Below the pieces are notes generated by a model. That model saw only the letters and a program-made list of their open reading frames with translations. It ran no database searches and was not told the origin of the DNA. 64,000 bases of DNA from Desulfurivibrio dismutans (GTDB taxonomy: Bacteria > Desulfobacterota > Desulfobulbia > Desulfobulbales > Desulfurivibrionaceae). Position 1 is the stretch's first letter. Each line of letters begins with the position of its first letter. A program made the translations under genes and the position numbers. Location of the stretch: contig NZ_JARGDQ010000003.1 of NCBI RefSeq assembly GCF_029210385.1, positions 1-64,000 on the forward strand, given 5' to 3'. Positions 25,346-34,731 of the stretch are shown piece after piece.

Positions 25346-25700
25346 AAAACATAGAAACCCAGGGGAAACCCGGGAATTCTCCATATTTTCTTCCCAGGAA
25401 CTCCAGGAAACTCCCCATATTTTCTTCAGGTCATCGCGGAATTCTTGCCGAAGGAAGCCCCTTGCCTTCCAATCCATTCGTCCTATTCATCCGGATTCAA
25501 GAACTATTTGAGTCCGGCATTCGGGAACCGGAACCCATTTTTTTATCTTATTCTTTCACAAGCAAAACTCTCTGAACATTTTTTCCATCTTATTTCAGCT
25601 GGATAATTGAAACGAACAAACCACTGGTGCATATTTTGCATGCGCCCAGGTAGTATCGGGCAGCCCCAACTAAACAACACTCAATATAAGGAGGCACACC
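25346..25700. other. non-coding stretch with two CATATTTTCT junction motifs
   Basis: Motifs at 25,369-25,391 and 25,402-25,425 repeat the hairpin-CATATTTTCT unit in near-tandem. The rest is AT-richer sequence that probably carries the promoter of the downstream exported protein. I see no gene here. Confidence 0.5.
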
Positions 25701-26486
25701 ATGAAAAAGAGGTTGCTTGTACATGCAGTATGGCTAGCCGGTATCATGCTGGCCAATCCCGCCCACGCCATCGACATCACCGGCTGGGGCGGCGTCGGCA
25801 GTTATGGCAGTCTCGGCGCAAATGGCGTGGTCACGGCTCCACCTTCCGGCGATTCTCAGTACGGCTGGGTTTCGACCAATGGAGGAGTCTCCGGCGTTGG
25901 CCTGGGCCTGGGTAGCGAAACCAACGGCTCGGTCATCAGTTCGCCGCTGTTCAGCGCCGAAACGAACGATCTCCTCGAATTTTATTTCAACTACGTCACC
26001 TCGGACGGGGCGGGGTACGCCGATTATGGTTGGGCCAAACTGCTTGACGACACCGGAAACGACTACGCCCTGCTCTTTACCGCTCGCACCACCCCCGGCG
26101 GCGACACGGTTCCCGGTTTTGGCATGCCCGCCTTGAATGCCACCCTGGAACCCGCGAGTACCCCCATCATTGGCGGCGGCCCCTCCTGGAGCCCGCTCGG
26201 CGGTTCTTCCGGCTCATGCTTTTCCGGTGGCTGCGGATATACCGACTGGATCAAGGCCTCATACACCATCACTGATCCCGGCATGTACGCCCTGCAGATC
26301 GGCGTCGTCAACTGGGGCGACACGGCGTACGATACCGGGATGGCCTTTGACGGAGCGACCATCGCCGGCATCGATATCGGCGGTGACGGCCCCGCGCCCG
26401 TTCCCGCACCCGCCACCATGCTGCTGTTCGCAACCGGCATGATCAGCCTGGCCGGGGCCAGGTTGAGAAGAAATAAAAGCACATAA
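25701..26486 (+). CDS. exported protein with PEP-CTERM-like C-terminal anchor
   Basis: The 261-residue protein has a signal peptide (VHAVWLAGIMLANPAHA). Its mature domain is Gly-rich and beta-rich (TNDLLEFYFNYVTSDGAGY). The tail VPAPATMLLFATGMISLAG followed by RLRRNKS has the order sorting motif, membrane helix, basic cluster of PEP-CTERM proteins (here VPAPA). Such proteins are sorted by exosortase to the surface or extracellular matrix. The start follows AAGGAGG. No exosortase gene is in the window. Confidence 0.75.
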   Translation: MKKRLLVHAVWLAGIMLANPAHAIDITGWGGVGSYGSLGANGVVTAPPSGDSQYGWVSTNGGVSGVGLGLGSETNGSVISSPLFSAETNDLLEFYFNYVTSDGAGYADYGWAKLLDDTGNDYALLFTARTTPGGDTVPGFGMPALNATLEPASTPIIGGGPSWSPLGGSSGSCFSGGCGYTDWIKASYTITDPGMYALQIGVVNWGDTAYDTGMAFDGATIAGIDIGGDGPAPVPAPATMLLFATGMISLAGARLRRNKST

Positions 26487-26555
26487 TGATCTTGCTTATG
26501 CGCCTACCTGGCCCTGATTCAGCATCTCTCGCCCTGTCGAAATCGTCATATAGTT

Positions 26556-26775
26556 GGGGATACGTCCAGCACTTCCACTGCGACCGGAGGCGGTGACTGG
26601 GGGAGGGGGGCTTCGGCCTGGCGGTTCGCCCGCCCCCCGGCCCCGGTTCGAACACCATCGGTTGTCAGGGCAGCAAATCCCACCCGGCCCCTGCGATGGC
26701 CGGGGTTAAGAACTTGGTGCAGATGTCCCTTTCGCTATCCCCACTACACCGTGACCAACGGCTCTTTGTACTACG
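26556..26775 (-). pseudogene. IS91-like transposase and hsdR scraps (copy 8), scrambled order
   Basis: 26,556-26,665 matches the transposase linker (compare 7210-7300). 26,666-26,719 matches the hsdR N-terminus (CCCACCCGGCCCCTGCGATG, CAGATGTCCCTTTCGCT). 26,727-26,775 matches the transposase 3' end at 7042 (CTACACCGTGACCAACGGCT). The three pieces are out of order relative to a full element, which shows several rounds of deletion or recombination. Confidence 0.7.
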
Positions 26776-27128
26776 GCCAGCCATCGTCGAACGGTTTATG
26801 TCGCTTTGCACAGGCAAGCGCCCGGGGCGCGCACCAGACCCCTTCCCGGTCGCACAGGGCATTAATCTGTTTATCGGTGATGATCCTGCCTCGGGGACCG
26901 AAAGGGCGAAACATGAAGGCGATAAAAGTTAAAAACTATCACGACAGTTCAGGGGTTGAATTGCGCCAGATAAAAGTTTTGAGTAGCTCGTTTTGGTGAA
27001 TCGTGCCATAATCCTCGAATAATGCCAAAACAGATATCGTCTCAAGAGTTGCAAGCGGCGTTGACGTCCGTTATCGGCTGCGCCCGGCGGGTTTTCCGCC
27101 GTGGAAGCACACCTGGTATCGGGGGACA
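26776..27128. other. gap upstream of srkA
   Basis: On the minus strand 26,780-26,905 reads GRIITDKQINALCDREGVWC, APRALACAKRH, possibly a gene scrap that I cannot name. The rest up to 27,128 has no coding signal and should hold the srkA promoter. Confidence 0.35.
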
Positions 27129-28139
27129 ATGAACCGCATGGTCGTTTCGCAGGCGCACTCCGCCTTTCACTGCCTGACCCCGGATGTGGTGCTTGATCTG
27201 GTGGAAAAGGCCATGGGTATTCGCTGCACCAATCTCTGCCGGCCCCTGGCCAGCTACATCAACCGGGTTTATGAACTGGAGGCCGAGGACGGAGACGGGC
27301 TGGTGGTCAAATTCTATCGGCCCGGTCGCTGGAGCCGCGATGCGCTGGTCGACGAACATGATTTTCTACTGGAGCTGGCCGACCGGGAAATTCCGGTCAT
27401 TGCCCCCCTGCGGCTGGCGGAAGGGAGCAGCTTGGGTGAGCATCAAGGGACCTTTTTCGCGGTCTTTCCCAAGTGCGGAGGCCGCAGTTGGGATGAGTTC
27501 AGCAATGAGCAGTGGCTGGAAATAGGTCGCCTGCTCGGCCGCATCCACGCGGTGGGAGCCGGCCGGATTCCTGCCGGCCGCATTGTCATGGCCCCGGACC
27601 ACTCCACCCGCCAGCAAACGGATTATCTCCTGGCCGGCAAGTTCATGCCGGACGACCTGGCCCCCCAATTCGCCGAACTGACCGCCGAGCTGATTGCCGC
27701 CATCAGCCCCCTTTTCGCCGGCATCGAGATGATCCGCATCCACGGCGACTGCCACTTCTCGAACCTCATCTACCGACCCGGCGTATCCTTCTATCTCATT
27801 GATTTTGACGATATGGCTCTGGGGCCGCCGGTGCAGGATTTCTGGATGCTGCTGCCCGGTTACCGGGAAGACAGCAGGCCCGAAATCGAACTTTTCCTGG
27901 AGGGCTACGAGACCTTCCGGGATTTCGATCGGCGCACTCTCCGCCTGATTGAACCGCTGCGGGCCATGCGTTACATCCATTACATGGCCTGGTGCGCCTA
28001 TCAGGTGGCCGAGGAGGGGTTGAGCCGGGTGGCCCCGGATTTCGGCACCCGCGACTACTGGCAACGGGAATTGCGTGATCTTGCCGAGCAGTTGGCCCGG
28101 ATCAAGGCCGCGCCAGAACCCCAGGGCAACTGGCGCTGA
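27129..28139 (+). CDS. srkA: SrkA/YihE-family stress-response kinase
   Basis: The 336-residue protein shows the SrkA/RdoA pattern: SYINRVYELEAEDGDGLVVK with FYRPGRWS, then the catalytic loop MIRIHGDCHFSNLIYRP (~205) and metal-binding YLIDFDDMALGPPVQDFWML. SrkA is a cytoplasmic Ser/Thr kinase of the aminoglycoside-phosphotransferase fold that counters stress-induced death in enterobacteria. The length is standard (~325). It is probably monocistronic, convergent with yedF. Confidence 0.9.
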   Translation: MNRMVVSQAHSAFHCLTPDVVLDLVEKAMGIRCTNLCRPLASYINRVYELEAEDGDGLVVKFYRPGRWSRDALVDEHDFLLELADREIPVIAPLRLAEGSSLGEHQGTFFAVFPKCGGRSWDEFSNEQWLEIGRLLGRIHAVGAGRIPAGRIVMAPDHSTRQQTDYLLAGKFMPDDLAPQFAELTAELIAAISPLFAGIEMIRIHGDCHFSNLIYRPGVSFYLIDFDDMALGPPVQDFWMLLPGYREDSRPEIELFLEGYETFRDFDRRTLRLIEPLRAMRYIHYMAWCAYQVAEEGLSRVAPDFGTRDYWQRELRDLAEQLARIKAAPEPQGNWR

Positions 28140-28171
28140 ATCCGCCCCCAGGCTGGAATGACTTATACCGC

Positions 28172-28774
28172 TCAGATATTGATGACCTTATCGGCCAACT
28201 GCAGGGAGGTGACGATATCCAGCATATTGGTGGTCTCGCCCACCTGTTTTTGGTCGAGCAAGTTGAAATGATTAAGGCAGGTGCCGCAGACCAGGATGGA
28301 GACCCCGCCGCCGGCCAACTCCCGCAGGGGGACCAAGGTCTCTGCCCCGGCCACGGTCAGCTTGACTCCGGCGTTGATAAAGACCAGGCGCCATAGTTCC
28401 GGGCCCATCTCCTTAAGGGTTTTTAAAAAGTTGAACATCAGCCCATCACCCAGATTGTCGTCGCCGTGCCCCATGCGATCAGTGGCGATCATCACCAGGA
28501 TCTTGCGACCGTCGCCGGCGGCCGCCGCCAGTTCCCCTTCGTCCATGATCTCGCAGGTTTCATCGCCACCGGTGCCGATCACCCGGAAACCGTCGCCGGC
28601 CTTCTCCACCGTCACCTGATAGCCCTGGTAGACCAGAAAACGGCTGACGTTTTCTTTGGCCGCCTCGTTGTCCACCATCACCGCAATGGTCGGTGGTTTC
28701 CCCTGCGCCAGCAGGTCGCGAACCTGCGTCACCGGGGCCGGGCAGGCCAACCCCCGACAGTTGAGCTCTGACAT
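28172..28774 (-). CDS. yedF: sulfurtransferase-like selenium-metabolism protein YedF
   Basis: The 200-residue protein joins a TusA-like domain (LNCRGLACPAPV, conserved CPxP, residues 1-~70) to a DsrE-like domain (~95-200) with ILVMIATDRMGHGDDNLGDG and SILVCGTCLNHF. YedF is found in organisms that use selenium as selenocysteine or a labile cofactor and is thought to carry selenium or sulfur persulfides. The Cys residues in CPAP and CGTCLN are the likely active thiols. Confidence 0.9.
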   Translation of the reverse strand: MSELNCRGLACPAPVTQVRDLLAQGKPPTIAVMVDNEAAKENVSRFLVYQGYQVTVEKAGDGFRVIGTGGDETCEIMDEGELAAAAGDGRKILVMIATDRMGHGDDNLGDGLMFNFLKTLKEMGPELWRLVFINAGVKLTVAGAETLVPLRELAGGGVSILVCGTCLNHFNLLDQKQVGETTNMLDIVTSLQLADKVINI

Positions 28775-28970
28775 TTTCGCTTACCTCATCTTGATGTTCA
28801 GGAATAATGCGGTAAGCATGCCGCGATGAGAGGGGAATGTCTAATAGGTAATATTGATTCAGAAGGCGCCTTGGTATAGCTATTGCTGATGGGCACCACG
28901 TTAAAAAAAACCGCCACGTCTCCATTCTCACTTCGGAAGACGGTAATCTGAATGTCCTGGCGGAAGATTT

Positions 28971-29004
28971 ATCCGGCCTGGCTCAAAGCCAGCCAGGCCG
29001 GATC
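28971..29004 (-). terminator. probable terminator after the 29,042-30,310 lipoprotein gene
   Basis: ATCCGGCCTGGCT and AGCCAGGCCGGAT form a 13-bp stem. On the minus strand it follows the lipoprotein stop by about 37 bases and is followed by AAATCTT. Confidence 0.6.
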
Positions 29005-29041
29005 AGGTTCAAAGCTGAGAACTGTACCGGTGTGCCGCTTC

Positions 29042-30310
29042 TTAAATCTCCTCCGCCAGAAAGTCGCATTCCTGAGCTGCCGCGTCGGGATCCGGGGTTA
29101 CTTCGTTGCCGGCGGGGTCGTAGACCGTGCTCTGGCCGTTGAGGAACACCACCGTGTAGATGTTGCCGGTTTCGTTAATGGTTACGTTCAATTCACCGCC
29201 GACGGTTTCGGCGTTGTCCTGGTCGTAGCCGTCGATCAGCAGCGGCTGCACCGTCTCGTAGGTCACGTCGAAGCCGCAGCCGGTCGGCGGTTCCAGGTAA
29301 GCCAGGCGGCCATCCATGGTTACTGTCGCCTGCCCGGAAGTCCCGGTGGCGGCGGCCTGCATGGTAAAGGGATTATCCAGGTCTTCGCCGACCTGGAATT
29401 CAAACTCGACGCCTCCGGGCAACTGGAGGCTCATTTCCAGGAAGCTCTGGGAGGTACCGTCGAGGGCCGGATTACCGGTGAAGTCAGCGAGATTCCCGCC
29501 GACACAGCCGGTACAGGCGTACAGTTCGCCACGATACAAAGAAGTCAGAGTCTGGGCTTCTCCACCCAAGTCATAGGAGATGGAGTACTCCATATCTTCA
29601 CTGGGGTCCGGAGTGTCGGCCACCCCGGTCCCGGTGAAGTCACCAATTATTGCCGCCACCGCCCGGCCGGCCGTGCCGTTGATGTTATCAAGCTGGGCCG
29701 CATCCATGCCGCCGGTTAAAAGCAGGCCCAGATCGTACTCTTCGGCACTGACCTCACAGTCGGCCCGCAGCAGGATATCATGGGCGTAATCCGCCGCGGC
29801 AGCATTGTCATGCTGGCCGGCCGGCAATGAATTGGCGTTGCTGAAAATGGCCGGGAAAGGCATTTCGCTGATGACAATCAGATTACCCTCATCAAAGCGG
29901 ATATCGCCATCGCCGATGAAGCCCTCGGAATCAGGGTGGGGGCACTCAAACAGCACCGGCACGTTGCCATCCGAGGTGACGCGGGTGGTTATGCTCAGGG
30001 TATCGGCGGCGTCATCGCCGTTCTGGGCGGAAGGATTTTCCGGCGGCGCGGCGGCGGCGGCGGCAAAATCACTGGCCATATCCATAACGCCTGGCCCGGC
30101 CAAGGCGGCGGCAAAAGCCTGCTCTTCTTCACTCAACGTATAGATTTCACTGGGAGTTCCATTGGGCTCATCGCCCGCCACCGTTTCGTCGTTATCGCCG
30201 TTACCGCCGCCGCTGCTACCGCTGCTACCGCTGCTGCAGCCGGCCAGACCCAGCGCCAAGACGGCAAAGACCAAACCCCCCATCCATTTCATCGTTTCCT
30301 TCTTCTTCAT
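29042..30310 (-). CDS. putative lipoprotein
   Basis: The 422-residue protein has a lipobox (FAVLALGLAGCSSGSSGSSG), a low-complexity Ser/Gly linker, and an acidic mature part. Cys pairs (FECPHPD, RADCEV, YACTGCVGG, PTGCGFDV, QECDFLAEE) suggest disulfides in the periplasm. No named domain is recognised. The lipobox and Ser-Gly linker resemble the lipoprotein at 18,190, but the mature parts do not obviously match. The true start may be the internal Met of MKWMGG. Confidence 0.75.
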   Translation of the reverse strand: MKKKETMKWMGGLVFAVLALGLAGCSSGSSGSSGGGNGDNDETVAGDEPNGTPSEIYTLSEEEQAFAAALAGPGVMDMASDFAAAAAAPPENPSAQNGDDAADTLSITTRVTSDGNVPVLFECPHPDSEGFIGDGDIRFDEGNLIVISEMPFPAIFSNANSLPAGQHDNAAAADYAHDILLRADCEVSAEEYDLGLLLTGGMDAAQLDNINGTAGRAVAAIIGDFTGTGVADTPDPSEDMEYSISYDLGGEAQTLTSLYRGELYACTGCVGGNLADFTGNPALDGTSQSFLEMSLQLPGGVEFEFQVGEDLDNPFTMQAAATGTSGQATVTMDGRLAYLEPPTGCGFDVTYETVQPLLIDGYDQDNAETVGGELNVTINETGNIYTVVFLNGQSTVYDPAGNEVTPDPDAAAQECDFLAEEI

Positions 30311-30491
30311 GTTCGTCCTCCAGTCGGTACATAGGCGTTGTTACGCGTTTGTCGACACTGGTAAAAAACGGGGCGCCATGACACATCGCATGACACCCCG
30401 CCTATACCCAGCCTGCATTATTTTACCACTTTGTATCAATCGCAACTCCGTCTGTCAACCCCGAAAACCTGGCAATCAAACAGACCATCGG

Positions 30492-33400
30492 CTAAAAACT
30501 GACGGTGATCCGCAGCAGGGCGACCCCTTCCGCCGGCGCCTCGCGAACATGGCCGGGCTGCCGACGCAGCATCAGACTGCCGCGCAGATTGGCCCCCGGC
30601 GCCAGGGGCAGGCCGTAGAACATTTCCAGCCGGGTTTCCCGACCGGTGGGCCGGAGGTCAACCCTGACCGTATCGTGCCTCAGCGCCGTGCCATCGTGCC
30701 CCACCGGCAGGTTCAGTTCGGCCTGGCCGTCAACCACCCGCAGGGGTTGATGCAGCACCAGCCCCCAGTGATCGGCCGGGATGGCCAGATGGCGGGCCAG
30801 CAGCCCCACACTGAAAGCCCGGCTGGCAATGGTTGACACCCCGGTAAAGAGCGACGAGGATGCCGTTTCCGGCCGCGAAAAGGCGGCATGGGCGCTGGCC
30901 ACCAGCCGCCAGTCGGCACCGGTCGGCCATTGCCCCAGGGCCAGCTCACCGGCCAGTCCCACGGTGTAACTCGAAGCACCGTCGGCAAGCTCGAAGGCGC
31001 CGCCGCTGTGGCTGCCCAGCAGAGTGTTCTCCTCTTGCAGCAGGGCAGCCTGCATAGCCAAACCGGCGGCGGGCAGGGCCGCCGAACCAAAGCCCAGGGC
31101 CAGTTCGGCGGCCGCGCCCCGGAGCCGGGCCCGCTGATAATCTTCCCGGGGGCTCAACTCATCCGGCTGCCATTGCTGTTGCCGGTCACCCTGGAAGGCC
31201 CCCAGGCGCAAGGTTGCCCAGCGGCGCAACGCCAAATCAGCCCCCAGGCTTTCACTCCGTTCAGCCATGCTCAGCAGCGGGTTGACAAAGGCCTGCCGAC
31301 TGATCATCCACTCCGGCTGGAGGGTACCGCCGGCCGGCAAGCCAAAAGCCAGGGCGGGGTTGCGGTTGTAGTCGAAACGCAGCGCCGAGCGGTGACCGAT
31401 CTGCTGGCGGAAGCTCAGTTCCGCCAACACCTGGTGCCGATCTTCCTGGCCGGCCAGATCCGCCCAGCCCGACGGCGTCGGCAACCGCTTTTCATCCGCC
31501 GGCCGCAGGGCGGCTCCCAGCCGGCCGTTACGCCCCCACTGCATTTGGCTCATGGTCGGCGGTCGGCCGAAGTCGGCCAGCAGGGCGCCAAGGTCGCTAC
31601 CTGGCTCGGCGGGCTGCACAAAATACTCCAGGGGTACCGGGAAGGCGCCGTCCAGGCCGTCCAGCACCGCCACGCTGCGGCCGGCCAGCCCGGCGGCCAG
31701 GCCGTCGCCAAAGGCCGGCCCCAGCAAAACCCGGCTGGCCGGCAGTTCCAGCCGCCGGACGGTGGCCAGTTGCTGGCCCATCGGCACCGCCACCTCGCCC
31801 ACCGGCTGCAGGGCCGCCCGCAGGTTGACAAAGCCGTGGCCCAGCAGCTCCGAATAGGCATGGGTAATGCCGTTGCCGAAGTCCACCACCCCGATTTCTC
31901 CGGGGTCCAGGGGAGACGCCTGGGCGGCCTCAACCGGCCAGACCATAAACTCCACCTCCTGAGTGTTGCCGTCGGGCAGGGTCAGGGTGCCGTACCAACG
32001 ATTGCCCCGCCGTTCCACCGCTTGCCAGTCATCGAAGTTGCTGGCGGTGGCCAGCAGCCGGTTGACCAACTGTTCGCCGCTGTGGCCGGGAAAGGCCTCG
32101 GCCAGAATGGCCACCGCGCCGGCCACCTGGGGGGTGGCCATGGAGGTGCCGGTTTTTTCTTCATAGTCACCAAAAGGGACGGCCGAATTTACATAGCTGC
32201 CGTTATGGGAGAGGCAATAACTGGCCGTCTGATGGCAGCCGGAAGAGAACAGAATTGCCAAATCTTCATCACTGTCACCCCAAGGACCCACATTAACATT
32301 GGCGACCGTCAACCAGGCCCCCTGCAGTTGCTGGTAAATTTCAGGGAAGGCGGCAGAGGCGTCGGCAATAAACGCTCCGTCGGGCGCTTGCACACGGTAG
32401 TTTTCCAGAGCCCACAAAATTACCCCGTTACCCTGGGTCTGAAAATTATGCATGGCCTCGGCAAAGGCGTCCCAACCCGACTCGGGGCTGTTGCTGTTAT
32501 AAAGAATCCTGAAGTACGCCTCCAACGCCAGGCCTGGATTATTGGCATAATCGGTTACCTCGAAGTTTTCATCCTCGGCATATTTGACGACTCCTTGCCG
32601 CCACTCCTCAAAAACCGTGTCCTCCCAGCTTGCCAGGGCCGCTTCCGGGTCGTCGATCAGTTCCCGCACCAGCCTGGTGTCAAGCAGGGCCTTATTGTCC
32701 CAGCCCCAGCTGTTGCTGTGAACCCGGGCCCCGGCGGCCTGGGCAGCTTGAAATTTTTCTCCCCAGCCAGTCGGGGTGGAGTTTCTAAATGAGGCCAAGT
32801 AAAGCTGAGCCTCCGGCGCCACCCCGATCATGGTGTCACTGTGGCCCCCCGCCAGGCCGGCTACATGGGTACCGTGATCGGAACTGGCAGTGACCTCCGG
32901 TAAGTTACCGACCACTCCGGCCACCTGATCTTTCAGCATCGGATGATCAAGCTGAAAGGTATCATCCAACAGGCCGATAATGATCCCCTCGCCGCGGTAA
33001 CCGGCGGCGTGGGCGTAAGACAGGCCCATGAGATCGTAAGGGTTGATCCGGGGCATCCCCCCCCCATAGTTATCCCTCCACCATTTGTTAATGAAAAGAT
33101 AATCGTCGCTCGCCCTGATCTCCGCCGCCAGCCCAGCGTCCGGCTGCTTTATCGCCTGCTGTTGGTACCAGGGAAGCAAAGGTTGCTCATTATCATCCGA
33201 ATCATCCGGGATATCGCCATTAGCGGGCGGATCACCGTTACCATTTTTACTGTCGCCGCTGTCACCACTGCCCGCCAAAGCAACCACCGCCGCACTGGTA
33301 ACCACCACCCCACCGGTAACCATCGCGCCGATCTTAAATCCTCGGCTCATGCCGCCTGCTCTGCCGGTCGCGGTCGCCGCCGGGGCGGGCTCGTCCAAAG

Positions 33401-33587
33401 CCAGCCGCCATTCTGCCAAGAGCGGCTGCTCCAAGAGCCCTTCGACGGCGTCGGCCTGCTCAGCCTCCGCCGCCAAAACCTGAGCCGCGACCGGCAACGG
33501 CTCGGCCACCACCCCGTTACCGGGCAGCAGCAGCCCGACTGCCGCCACTCCAGCCAGCAAAAACATGCCCCGAGATCTTTTTATCAT
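30492..33587 (-). CDS. subtilisin-family (S8) autotransporter-like serine protease
   Basis: The ~1031-residue protein starts at 33,587 after GGAGAGG. It has a signal peptide (GMFLLAGVAAVGLLLPGNG), a second hydrophobic segment and an acidic linker. The S8 catalytic domain shows Asp in IIIGLLDDTFQLDHP, His in SSDHGTHVAGLAGG and Ser in GTSMATPQVAGAVA. The last ~300 residues alternate strands (LALRRWATLRLGAFQGD) and end in LLRITVSF, a C-terminal Phe typical of outer-membrane barrels. It probably displays or releases a protease at the surface. Homologues usually have a defined autotransporter domain, which here I infer only from the strand pattern. Confidence 0.8.
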   Translation of the reverse strand: MIKRSRGMFLLAGVAAVGLLLPGNGVVAEPLPVAAQVLAAEAEQADAVEGLLEQPLLAEWRLALDEPAPAATATGRAGGMSRGFKIGAMVTGGVVVTSAAVVALAGSGDSGDSKNGNGDPPANGDIPDDSDDNEQPLLPWYQQQAIKQPDAGLAAEIRASDDYLFINKWWRDNYGGGMPRINPYDLMGLSYAHAAGYRGEGIIIGLLDDTFQLDHPMLKDQVAGVVGNLPEVTASSDHGTHVAGLAGGHSDTMIGVAPEAQLYLASFRNSTPTGWGEKFQAAQAAGARVHSNSWGWDNKALLDTRLVRELIDDPEAALASWEDTVFEEWRQGVVKYAEDENFEVTDYANNPGLALEAYFRILYNSNSPESGWDAFAEAMHNFQTQGNGVILWALENYRVQAPDGAFIADASAAFPEIYQQLQGAWLTVANVNVGPWGDSDEDLAILFSSGCHQTASYCLSHNGSYVNSAVPFGDYEEKTGTSMATPQVAGAVAILAEAFPGHSGEQLVNRLLATASNFDDWQAVERRGNRWYGTLTLPDGNTQEVEFMVWPVEAAQASPLDPGEIGVVDFGNGITHAYSELLGHGFVNLRAALQPVGEVAVPMGQQLATVRRLELPASRVLLGPAFGDGLAAGLAGRSVAVLDGLDGAFPVPLEYFVQPAEPGSDLGALLADFGRPPTMSQMQWGRNGRLGAALRPADEKRLPTPSGWADLAGQEDRHQVLAELSFRQQIGHRSALRFDYNRNPALAFGLPAGGTLQPEWMISRQAFVNPLLSMAERSESLGADLALRRWATLRLGAFQGDRQQQWQPDELSPREDYQRARLRGAAAELALGFGSAALPAAGLAMQAALLQEENTLLGSHSGGAFELADGASSYTVGLAGELALGQWPTGADWRLVASAHAAFSRPETASSSLFTGVSTIASRAFSVGLLARHLAIPADHWGLVLHQPLRVVDGQAELNLPVGHDGTALRHDTVRVDLRPTGRETRLEMFYGLPLAPGANLRGSLMLRRQPGHVREAPAEGVALLRITVSF

Positions 33588-33962
33588 CACTATCCTCTCC
33601 TTTGGCAGGATTGCGCCATCGCCCTTGGGCAACGACCCTCAAACCTTCCTACCCCATGCAACAAATCGACGCAAGCTTCCCCGGCAAAAATCCGCAGAGG
33701 GAGGGGAGCGGCCAACGGCCGACTGGCGTCGGCAAGAAAAAACAACAATTATGTGCAACCAGCTACAGGTGGCAATCGCTTAATAACAAAAATGTAACTA
33801 ACCGCCCCGGGCACAGGCCTCACTCCTCCCAACTAACACATTAAAACAAAATCGTTTTTCAGCCCTTAAAACCATTGGCACGGTTCCTGTAAAGCACTCC
33901 CCCCAGGAAAGGACCTCACTGGCGAGGTCATGGCATTTAACCTTCAACACAGGAGCAGCAAA
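33588..33962. other. divergent intergenic region
   Basis: It separates the protease (minus) from the outer-membrane protein (plus) and must carry both promoters. A perfect hairpin, GACCTC-N6-GAGGTC, lies at 33,912-33,929, 33 bases before the plus-strand start. No gene is seen. Confidence 0.5.
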
Positions 33963-34718
33963 ATGAAAGCAAAACGTTATCTGCAGGGAATCACCGGCGG
34001 ACTATTGGGATGCGGCCTGCTGGCCGTCACCGCCACCGGCGCCATGGCCCAGGAAGAAGAGCCCTGGGCCGAGTTGGCGGTGGACACATACAGCCAGTAC
34101 ATCTGGCGGGGTTACGCCTTCAGCCGGGACAGCCTGATCATCCAGCCCTCCATGACCGTCGGCTGGCAAGGTTTTTCGGTTAATCTCTGGGGCAACCTGG
34201 ACACCGACCTTTACGGTGTCGACACCAGTGTCTGGAACGAAACTGACCTGACCCTGGCCTACGACCACACCATCGGCCCCGTGGACCTCAGCGCCGGCTA
34301 TATTTACTACGGCCTGGGCGGCGAGGACGACACCCAGGAAGTGTATCTGGCCGCTGGCTATGATACCCTGCTGGCCCCCAGCCTGACCGTTTACCGGGAC
34401 ATCGACGGCGCTCCCGGCTGGTACGTCAGCCTGGCCATCGGTCACAGCATCCCGTTGGCCGACAACCTTTCGCTGGATTTAGGCGCCCAGGCCGGCTATG
34501 TTTACACCAGCGACTATGACGCCCTGCATGACGGGGTAATTTCCGTCGCCCTGCCCTACCTGGTCGGCGAGTACTTCACCGTTGCCCCGGTGGTCGCCTA
34601 CTCCTTCGCCTTGAGCAGCGACGCCAAGGACGAGTTGGAAGCCGCCAACGACGAGGCCATCGAGCACGATAAGGCCAACTTTGTTTACGGCGGCCTGTCC
34701 CTTAGCATGACTTTTTAA
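33963..34718 (+). CDS. TorF/Gcw_chp-family outer-membrane protein
   Basis: The 251-residue protein has a signal peptide (GLLGCGLLAVTATGAMA) and then the conserved start of the family, AELAVDTYSQYIWRGYAFSR. Amphipathic strands follow, ending in GGLSLSMTF with a C-terminal Phe. Members are small beta-barrels of unknown substrate. The ATG at 33,963 is chosen because the longer frame from 33,930 lacks a signal. It is followed after 13 bases by the 34,732 gene and may be co-transcribed with it. Confidence 0.8.
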   Translation: MKAKRYLQGITGGLLGCGLLAVTATGAMAQEEEPWAELAVDTYSQYIWRGYAFSRDSLIIQPSMTVGWQGFSVNLWGNLDTDLYGVDTSVWNETDLTLAYDHTIGPVDLSAGYIYYGLGGEDDTQEVYLAAGYDTLLAPSLTVYRDIDGAPGWYVSLAIGHSIPLADNLSLDLGAQAGYVYTSDYDALHDGVISVALPYLVGEYFTVAPVVAYSFALSSDAKDELEAANDEAIEHDKANFVYGGLSLSMTF

Positions 34719-34731
34719 ATGAGACCTTTAA

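Noticed and set aside
1..27000. An intact restriction-modification system
   Set aside because: No hsdM or hsdS gene and no full-length hsdR is visible; every copy is truncated or frameshifted.
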